A stretch of 64,000 bases of DNA from a bacterium BMS3Bbin14 (GTDB lineage Bacteria; Desulfobacterota; Desulfobulbia; Desulfobulbales; Desulfobulbaceae): contig BDTX01000021.1 of NCBI GenBank assembly GCA_002897615.1, positions 124,001 to 188,000 on the forward strand. The letters run 5' to 3'. The notes beneath the pieces were generated by a model. That model worked only from the letters and a program-made list of their open reading frames with translations, was not told the DNA's origin and did no database searches. Position 1 is the first letter of the stretch. Each line of letters starts with the position of its first letter. Shown piece by piece: positions 58,117 through 64,000 of this stretch. The position numbers were made by a program, and so were the translations under genes.

Positions 58117-59607
58117 ATGCTCGTCAACAGCAGACTGTTACGTTTCGCGGCGGCCCTGTCCGGGGCGATCGTTCTCTTCGCTCCCTCTTGTGCCGCCGCC
58201 CGGCAAACTACGGTTACCGGCTCTCTCGGCATGGGATATAATTACTGGGAGAGAACGTACAAGAGTGAGAATGCCGAGGCATACCTCAATGATGGTGACC
58301 GGCGCGATTGGTCTGTCTGGCCGGAAATCGAACTCCGGTCCATCGGCATTCATGATCTGTTGTCGTTGCGATATCGGCCGGTCCTGACGTATGACGACCT
58401 GCGTGATACCACCTATGTGGATCATTACCTTACCTTGGCCGGCCAGCGTTCTCTGACCAGGAACTGGAACGTTTCACTCAGTAATAATTTTGTTCTTTCA
58501 ACCGATCCCACGAGGGATGAAACTCCCTTCTCCCGCCTCGGGCATGAAGGCACTCCGCAGGGACCAGCAACACAAAATGCAGAACAAAACCGGGATACAC
58601 AACTTACCCAGAATTTAGGACGAAGACGGTACTGGACAAATGATTTAACCGCTCGGACCAACTACACTTATGCGGCAGACAGTGAGGTGGGCGTCGGCTA
58701 TGCTTACAATGTTCTGCGCAACGAGTCCGGCGATAACGGCATTGCTGCCGAATACGAGGAGTATGACCGGCACGACTTTTCCGGACTGTTTTCCTACCGC
58801 TTCAACCCGGCGTGGAAATCGAACCTGGAACTCCATTATATCGAAGGTCTTTATAATGATAACGGGGTTGCGCCGACAGCGGCGGCAGGGGAGGCTCCCG
58901 CCCGTTTATCTTCGGACTTGCAGGAATATCGGGCAGACTTCGGAGTTGACTATAACCGGCGGGTCACTGATACCTTCCCTCTCCTGTACAAGTTCCGGGA
59001 GACACGATATGATGATTACCGACGTAATGATATCTGGGTACACGAGCTCACTGTCGGCTGGGATCATGCCCTGGACGAGCGGACCCATCTGATCATCGGC
59101 GGCGGCCCTGCCTATGTCGATGCCGAGGACATGAACGGGGAGTGGGTTTACAGTCTGTATCTGACTTTTACCAGGGCCTACCAGCATGCGAATCTCAGCG
59201 CCCGGCTTGAGAAAACTTATGCTACGGAGAACTTTACCGGGGCGGGTGACATCGGCCTGTCTGATATAATCGAGGCAAGAACGGATTTGACCTATCGGTT
59301 CACAGAGAAATTGTCCTCCGGTATCTTCGGGCTCTATCGTTACCGGGCTATTCTCAATCCCCATGGTGAATATTATCAGGCAGCCACCGGGAACGAAGTA
59401 ACGTCGACGGGACGGAATGTCGGAGACGTGACCTATATCGAGAACGGTTATTCCGCCGGGGCGAATTTGGATTATCGTTTCCTGAGATGGTTTGTTGCCA
59501 GTGTCCGGTATGTCTATTACAAGCAGGACGCGGATCTCCTCCGTGATTCCTATACCGACAACCGCATCATGTTGCAGCTGGCCGTGACCAAGGAGCTCTG
59601 GCGTTGA
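58117..59607 (+). CDS. Outer-membrane beta-barrel protein of the polysaccharide locus
   Basis: A 496-residue protein with a signal peptide (MLVNSRLLRFAAALSGAIVL to AAARQ). Alternating aromatic/polar strands follow throughout (SLRYRPVLTYDDLRDTTYVD, YTYAADSEVGVGYAYNVL, GANLDYRFLRWFVASVRYVY), ending in a short basic tail. It resembles the putative barrels placed next to Wza-like genes in exosortase-type exopolysaccharide clusters. ATG 58117 is preferred over 58084 because GGGGGG lies upstream and it gives a proper signal peptide. The rest of the cluster (glycosyltransferases, chain-length kinase) is absent here. Confidence 0.82.
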   Translation: MLVNSRLLRFAAALSGAIVLFAPSCAAARQTTVTGSLGMGYNYWERTYKSENAEAYLNDGDRRDWSVWPEIELRSIGIHDLLSLRYRPVLTYDDLRDTTYVDHYLTLAGQRSLTRNWNVSLSNNFVLSTDPTRDETPFSRLGHEGTPQGPATQNAEQNRDTQLTQNLGRRRYWTNDLTARTNYTYAADSEVGVGYAYNVLRNESGDNGIAAEYEEYDRHDFSGLFSYRFNPAWKSNLELHYIEGLYNDNGVAPTAAAGEAPARLSSDLQEYRADFGVDYNRRVTDTFPLLYKFRETRYDDYRRNDIWVHELTVGWDHALDERTHLIIGGGPAYVDAEDMNGEWVYSLYLTFTRAYQHANLSARLEKTYATENFTGAGDIGLSDIIEARTDLTYRFTEKLSSGIFGLYRYRAILNPHGEYYQAATGNEVTSTGRNVGDVTYIENGYSAGANLDYRFLRWFVASVRYVYYKQDADLLRDSYTDNRIMLQLAVTKELWR

Positions 59608-59698
59608 TGTTTTTTGCTGTAAGGTTGCAGAGGCCGGTGGTGACACCTTAAGGTCGGCTGCCGGCCGCCATTTTCCTCCGGACTGGGACTGTTATCTC

Positions 59699-60601
59699 CT
59701 AGCCCCGGGGATGAAACCGCTGGTGAATGGATTTGAGGCGGGCCGTTTCAATCTTGGTGTAAATCTGGGTGGTGGAGATGTCGGCATGGCCGAGCATCAT
59801 CTGGACCGCGCGCAGATCGGCACCGCCCGCCAGCAGGTGGGTGGCAAAGGAGTGGCGCAGCACGTGGGGGCTGATCCGGTGTTTGGTCCCGGCATGGATT
59901 GCGATGCCATTGATGATCTGCCAGAACCGATTGCGGGTCATGGCGCCGCCCCGGTTGTTCAGGAACAGAAAGGGGCAGGATTTTTTCTTGACCAGTTGCG
60001 GCCGTCCCCGGTCAAGGTAGTCGTCGATACGTTCCCTGGCCACCTCGCCAAAGGGCACCAGGCGTTCTTTGTTGCCCTTGCCCAGCACCCGCAGGTGACA
60101 GCTGGTCATATTGCAGGCCTGCACCGGCAGGCGGACCAGTTCCGAGACCCGCAGGCCGGTGGCGTACAGGAGATGCAGCATGGCATAGTCGCGCAGGATG
60201 AGCGGTGTTCTTTTTTCCGGCAGCTCCAGGAGCTGTTCGACCTCGGCGATGCTCAGGGCCTTGGGCAGGCTGTGGCCGATTTTGGGCGGGTCGATATCAA
60301 GCACCGGGTTGGCGGTGAGCCATTTTTCCCGGTCGAGAAAAGCAAAAAAACAGCGCAGTGCCGCCAGCCGCCTGGCATTGCTGCGGGAGCCGATTTCGTG
60401 TTCGTGGCATTGACGGAAAAAGGCCCGGATATGTTCGGTGGTGATGGCCGCCGGCTGCTCAAGCCGGTATCGGTCAAGAAAGTCCAGGAAAAAACGCAGG
60501 TCTGAACCGTAGGCGAGAGCGGTGTTGCGCGCGAGACGTCTCTCGGCAATAAGGTAGTGCAGGAAAAGATCGAGACAGGTTGAAAGTCGCTGTTGTTTCA
60601 G
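59699..60601 (-). CDS. xerD: Tyrosine recombinase XerD-like, with non-standard start codon
   Basis: A 300-residue site-specific recombinase for chromosome dimer resolution at dif. The N-terminal SAM-like domain reads STCLDLFLHYLIAERRLARN, FFLDFLDRYRLEQPAAI and RSNARRLAALRCFFAFLDRE. The catalytic domain has ATGLRVSELVRLP (Arg), GKGNKERLVPFG, HVLRHSFATHLLAGG (HxxR), LGHADISTTQIYTKI (His, and Tyr nucleophile). The frame is open to about 60687, but no ATG, GTG or TTG occurs before GTG 60304, which would delete the N-terminal domain. A CTG at 60601 gives exactly the family length and start context. Whether XerC or XerD is encoded cannot be told for certain. Confidence 0.85.
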   Translation of the reverse strand: MKQQRLSTCLDLFLHYLIAERRLARNTALAYGSDLRFFLDFLDRYRLEQPAAITTEHIRAFFRQCHEHEIGSRSNARRLAALRCFFAFLDREKWLTANPVLDIDPPKIGHSLPKALSIAEVEQLLELPEKRTPLILRDYAMLHLLYATGLRVSELVRLPVQACNMTSCHLRVLGKGNKERLVPFGEVARERIDDYLDRGRPQLVKKKSCPFLFLNNRGGAMTRNRFWQIINGIAIHAGTKHRISPHVLRHSFATHLLAGGADLRAVQMMLGHADISTTQIYTKIETARLKSIHQRFHPRG

Positions 60602-60678
60602 AACGTTCGCTTGGTCGTAGGTGGTACCGGAGATAACGGCAAAGGCCCGCCGGTTTGCAGTACGGCAGGCCGTTGCTG

Positions 60679-60876
60679 TTAATAATTATTGTTTTTCATG
60701 CGGTTAAACTTGCGAAGTTTACGGAGGGCTTCGGCGCTTTTGCGACGTTTGCGGACACTGGGTTTTTCGTAATATTCACGCCGTTTGAGTTCGCGTTTTA
60801 TTCCGTCTATCTGTAACTTTTTTTTGAGCTGGCGGATCGCGTACTCAATGTCGCCTCTTACTTCTACATCGATCAT
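60679..60876 (-). CDS. rpsU: 30S ribosomal protein S21
   Basis: A 65-residue basic protein, MIDVEVRGDIEYAIRQLKKK, then RELKRREYYEKPSVRKRRKS and a Lys/Arg/Asn tail. It matches bS21, which helps mRNA binding near the anti-Shine-Dalgarno. AAAGGATG lies upstream of the ATG at 60876. It precedes xerD on the same strand with a 77-base gap. Confidence 0.95.
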   Translation of the reverse strand: MIDVEVRGDIEYAIRQLKKKLQIDGIKRELKRREYYEKPSVRKRRKSAEALRKLRKFNRMKNNNY

Positions 60877-60997
60877 GTTAAATCACATCCTTTTAACGGC
60901 CATCGCCGCCAGATTGGTTAAAAATTATAGTAGAAATTACAATTCTATTCTGCCGCAAAAAATCTGTCAATGAAAAATTGTCATGAAGGGATGATAT

Positions 60998-62389
60998 TCA
61001 GAAAGCGCCGGGAAAAATTTTCCCCGGGTTGAGGATATTTGCCGGGTCAAAGAGCTGCTTGATCTGTTTCATGACGGCCAGAGCCCGGGGGCCGATCTCG
61101 AGCGGCAGGAATTCCGCCTTGGTGATACCGATTCCATGCTCGCCGGAGAGGGTGCCGCCCAGTTTAATCACAAATTCAAAGAGCTGCTTTCTGGCCGCAT
61201 TGCCGTTTTCGAGTTCCCGGGCATTGTGGCGGTCGATCATGATGTTGACGTGAATATTACCGTCACCGGCATGGCCGAAGGTCAGGATCGTCAGGTCGAG
61301 CCGGCGGGCAAGATCCTCGGTGAATTGGACGAGATCCGGTATTTTTGAACGGGGAACCACCACGTCTTCACTGATCTTGTGCGGCCGGAGCGAAAAGGTC
61401 GCCGGCGATATGGAGCGCCGGGCCTGCCAGAGATGGTCGCGCTCCGTTTCATCAACGGCGTACCGGTACGCGATGCCCTGCTGCTCCAGGAAGGGCAGCA
61501 GCCGTTGTTTCTGCCCTGCGACCTCTGCCCCTGTTCCGTCAAGCTCCAGCAGGAGCAGGGCGGCCGTGTTCTCGGGCAGGGGCGGGGAAATGGCAGCGCC
61601 GACCACGCTGATGGCGGTCCGGTCCATGTATTCCAGGGTGCTGGGCATGATTGCCGCGGCCATGACTTTTGCCGCGAACCGGGTGGCGTCGGGCAGGGAA
61701 GAGAAGGTTATCAGAAAGGTCGCCTTTGCTTCCGGCCGGGGCAGGAGGCGCAGGATCAGCTTGGTAAAGATGCCCAGCGTCCCCTCGGAGCCGATAAAGA
61801 GATGGGTCAAGTCGTAGCCGACTACCCCTTTCTCGGTCCGGACCCCGCAGGTCATGATCTCCCCGGTGGGCAGCACCACTTCCAGGCCGATAACATAATC
61901 CCTGGTGACCCCGTATTTGACGGCGCTGGGGCCGCCGGCGCATTCGGCGGCATTGCCGCCGATGGAACAGAACTTGAGGCTGGCCGGGTCCGGCGGATAG
62001 ATCAGGTGGTGTTTTTTCAGTGCGTTTTGCAGGTCGCCGTTGATCACTCCCGGTTCAACCACGGCGATCATGTTGTCCGGATCAATCTCCAGGATCCGGT
62101 TCATCCGGCTGGTCGCCAGGACCAGGCCGCCGGCGACCGGCAGGCTCCCGCCGGTCATGCCGCTGCCGGCGCCGCGGGGCACCACCGGGAACCGGTATTC
62201 ATTGGCCAGTTTCAGGATGGCGGCGATCTCTTCGGTGGTGTCGGGGAAGGCAACCGCCTCGGGCTGAAATATGCGCCCCGTACCGTCGTAACTGTAACAG
62301 CTCAGCTCTTCGGCCGCAGTGGTCAGCCGTTCGTTGCCGACGATTCCCTGCAGTTTTTTTATAATCTTCCTGTCCATATTCCCGACCAT
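60998..62389 (-). CDS. FAD-linked oxidase, GlcD/D-lactate dehydrogenase-like
   Basis: A 463-residue flavoprotein. The FAD_binding_4 domain covers about 40-220, with FPVVPRGAGSGMTGGSLPVA, SIGGNAAECAGGPSAVKYGV and TEKGVVGYDLTHLFIGSEGT. The C-terminal FAD-oxidase domain has VVPRSKIPDLVQF, LTILTFGHAGDGNIHVNIM and GGTLSGEHGIGITKAEFL. This is the glycolate/D-lactate oxidase family, usually joined to a separate Fe-S subunit that is not encoded next to it here. The substrate is one of several 2-hydroxy acids. ATG 62389 or ATG 62377 may be the start. Confidence 0.9.
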   Translation of the reverse strand: MVGNMDRKIIKKLQGIVGNERLTTAAEELSCYSYDGTGRIFQPEAVAFPDTTEEIAAILKLANEYRFPVVPRGAGSGMTGGSLPVAGGLVLATSRMNRILEIDPDNMIAVVEPGVINGDLQNALKKHHLIYPPDPASLKFCSIGGNAAECAGGPSAVKYGVTRDYVIGLEVVLPTGEIMTCGVRTEKGVVGYDLTHLFIGSEGTLGIFTKLILRLLPRPEAKATFLITFSSLPDATRFAAKVMAAAIMPSTLEYMDRTAISVVGAAISPPLPENTAALLLLELDGTGAEVAGQKQRLLPFLEQQGIAYRYAVDETERDHLWQARRSISPATFSLRPHKISEDVVVPRSKIPDLVQFTEDLARRLDLTILTFGHAGDGNIHVNIMIDRHNARELENGNAARKQLFEFVIKLGGTLSGEHGIGITKAEFLPLEIGPRALAVMKQIKQLFDPANILNPGKIFPGAF

Positions 62390-62467
62390 ACTGAAAAGAG
62401 CGGCGGGAAACCAGATTTTTTACGGAAAATTATTGAAAATATTGTTATTCAACACGTCATGTTATTA

Positions 62468-62595
62468 TCATGGATCCGTTCCCGGGCGGACCGCGGGGCG
62501 GCGCGGTGCAGACCTGGGAATGAGTTTGTTTGACAATGACGCAATAAATTCCACATATTGCACAGGGTGTCACCTCAAGCCGTCACGGATTCAGG
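62468..62595 (+). mobile_element. Family A deletion derivative (128 bp)
   Basis: The left tip ATGGATCCGTT is joined to the GC-rich hairpin (cgggcggaccgcggggcggc), then the AT-rich part and the right tip GCCGTCACGGATTCAGG. The nested hairpin is deleted. Bases 62596-62772 contain no further gene. Confidence 0.78.
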
Positions 62596-62772
62596 ATTAT
62601 ATTTGAACGAGAATGCTCTTGCCGCACAGTGGGACCTGCCGCCGAACCACGGGGAAGCACGGGATTTTTTTGTGCCGCCCGGTCATTGCGTGGATTCCGT
62701 GGTCCGGATCTTCAGGCGTGCGGCCTTAAGCAGGGGGGTGGGTGAGATGAAAGCGGATCCCGGGGAGGAACT

Positions 62773-63702
62773 ATGAGCAGATTACGACTGGCCCTCATCG
62801 CCGGCGGCACATCAGGGGAACGGGAGGTGTCGCTGCAGGGCGCGGCGGGAGTGGCCAGGGCGCTGGACCCTCAGAAATATAAAGTCAGCCGTTATGATCC
62901 GGCAACCGATCTGCCCCGGCTTGCCGCGGATGCCGCGCAACTTGATGTGGCGTTTATTCTGCTGCACGGTATTCACGGCGAGGACGGGACCATGCAGGGC
63001 TTTCTTGAGCTGCTCGGCATTCCCTACCAGGGCGCGGGCGTGCTGGGCAGTGCCCTGGCCATGGACAAAAACCTGGCCAAGACCCTCTATCGGCTGCACG
63101 GCCTGCCCGTGGCCTCGTGGGAGATGGCAAGTCCTGGTGATGTCCGGGACCCGGGGCCGCTGCTTGAGCGGTTGCGGCCGCCGCTGGTGGTCAAACCGGT
63201 CCGGCAGGGCTCCAGTATCGGGATGTCCATTGTCCGGGAGGCGGGGGAACTGTCCGGGGCCCTGCGCCAGGCCTTTGCCCATGACCGCCAGGTCATGGTG
63301 GAGGAGTTTATCCGGGGCCGGGAGATCACCGTCGGCGTGCTCGGTAACGATGAGCTGACTGCCCTGCCGCTGGTGGAGGTTATTCCGGGGGAGCAGTATG
63401 ATTTTTTTGATTACGAGGCCAAGTACAAACCAGGCGCAAGCCGGGAGGTGTGCCCGGCCGAGGTCGGTGACGGGATCAGGAGCAAGGCGCAGGAGTATGG
63501 TCTTATCGCCCACCGCGTCCTGCAACTGCGGGGCTACAGCCGCACCGACATGATTGTTCGGGACGGGGACATTTTTATTCTGGAAACCAATACCATCCCG
63601 GGAATGACGCCGACCAGCCTGCTGCCGCAGGCCGCCGCGCAGGCCGGGCTCTCGTTTTCAGCCCTGCTTGACCGGTTGATCGAACTGGCTCGGGAACGGT
63701 GA
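62773..63702 (+). CDS. ddl: D-alanine--D-alanine ligase
   Basis: A 309-residue ATP-grasp enzyme that makes the D-Ala-D-Ala dipeptide for peptidoglycan. It has IAGGTSGEREVSLQGA (start of the N domain), LLHGIHGEDGTMQGFLELLG, YQGAGVLGSALAMDKNLAKT, VKPVRQGSSIGM (ATP loop), VMVEEFIRGREITVGVLG, YDFFDYEAKYKPG, and LETNTIPGMTPTSLLPQAA (metal ligands). GGGGAGGA precedes ATG 62773. It is convergent with serS. Confidence 0.96.
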   Translation: MSRLRLALIAGGTSGEREVSLQGAAGVARALDPQKYKVSRYDPATDLPRLAADAAQLDVAFILLHGIHGEDGTMQGFLELLGIPYQGAGVLGSALAMDKNLAKTLYRLHGLPVASWEMASPGDVRDPGPLLERLRPPLVVKPVRQGSSIGMSIVREAGELSGALRQAFAHDRQVMVEEFIRGREITVGVLGNDELTALPLVEVIPGEQYDFFDYEAKYKPGASREVCPAEVGDGIRSKAQEYGLIAHRVLQLRGYSRTDMIVRDGDIFILETNTIPGMTPTSLLPQAAAQAGLSFSALLDRLIELARER

Positions 63703-63744
63703 TAAACACGGCTTTTCCGTGCCGGCAGGATTCTCTGTCGCCCC

Positions 63745-64000
<256 letters not shown>

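Overview
The window reads as a chromosomal segment of a GC-rich Gram-negative bacterium, most likely a member of the Desulfobacterota (Desulfobulbales-like). This is inferred from the translation/RNA-decay operon layout, an ADP-forming acyl-CoA synthetase beside a CoA-transferase/GNAT fusion, a CW-type cysteine domain fused to a reductase, and a probable selenoprotein. No rRNA, phage or CRISPR array was seen.

Layout. 1-4.3 kb is an accessory stretch: a truncated unknown gene, a fragment of a REP-associated transposase, a RhuM gene, a broken TOTE-type primase gene and a decapitated metallophosphoesterase, bracketed by GTAGGGGCAACC-type repeats and ending at a tRNA-Leu. 4.7-17 kb is the core: tRNA-Gly, rimP, nusA, ylxR, infB, rbfA, nrnA, truB, rpsO, pnp, dut and a walJ-like hydrolase. 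Here nusA carries an 18-unit acidic minisatellite. 17-21 kb holds two minus-strand acyl-CoA genes. 21.3 kb has a small thioredoxin-fold gene with an in-frame UGA in a U-P-R-C motif. A hybrid histidine kinase, an unknown protein, an AI-2E-family permease, ilvE, groES-groEL and tRNA-Met follow. 31-36 kb is an AT-richer accessory island: an AAA/DUF4143 ATPase and a PLD-helicase (DUF3427 type) coupled to a NUDIX hydrolase. 36-48 kb has MFS transporters, a CW-domain/epimerase fusion, an MshEN protein, a PKD-repeat secreted protein behind a sigma-54-like promoter, an emrAB-type efflux pair, a GAF/HD-GYP protein, ribosomal protein THX and an RRM protein. 49.1-54.3 kb is one giant exonuclease-RecQ-UvrD fusion flanked by inverted repeats. 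54.7-64 kb has an omptin protease, a phosphoesterase, a polysaccharide-export pair, xerD with no standard start codon, rpsU, a GlcD-like oxidase, ddl and the end of serS.

The strongest unexplained signal is a dispersed repeat (family A), about 220 bp when complete. It has CCTGAATCCGTGA-like inverted ends, nested internal hairpins and 5-bp target duplications, and at least 18 full or deleted copies lie in 64 kb. It looks like a very active non-autonomous transposable element. Copies form gene borders, supply stop codons (truB, the TOTE remnant) and join two unrelated gene fragments. A second family (B), palindromic and about 110-130 bp, repeatedly overlaps stop codons and flanks the giant helicase. 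Together the repeats mark where the accessory, probably defence-related, genes have entered or decayed.
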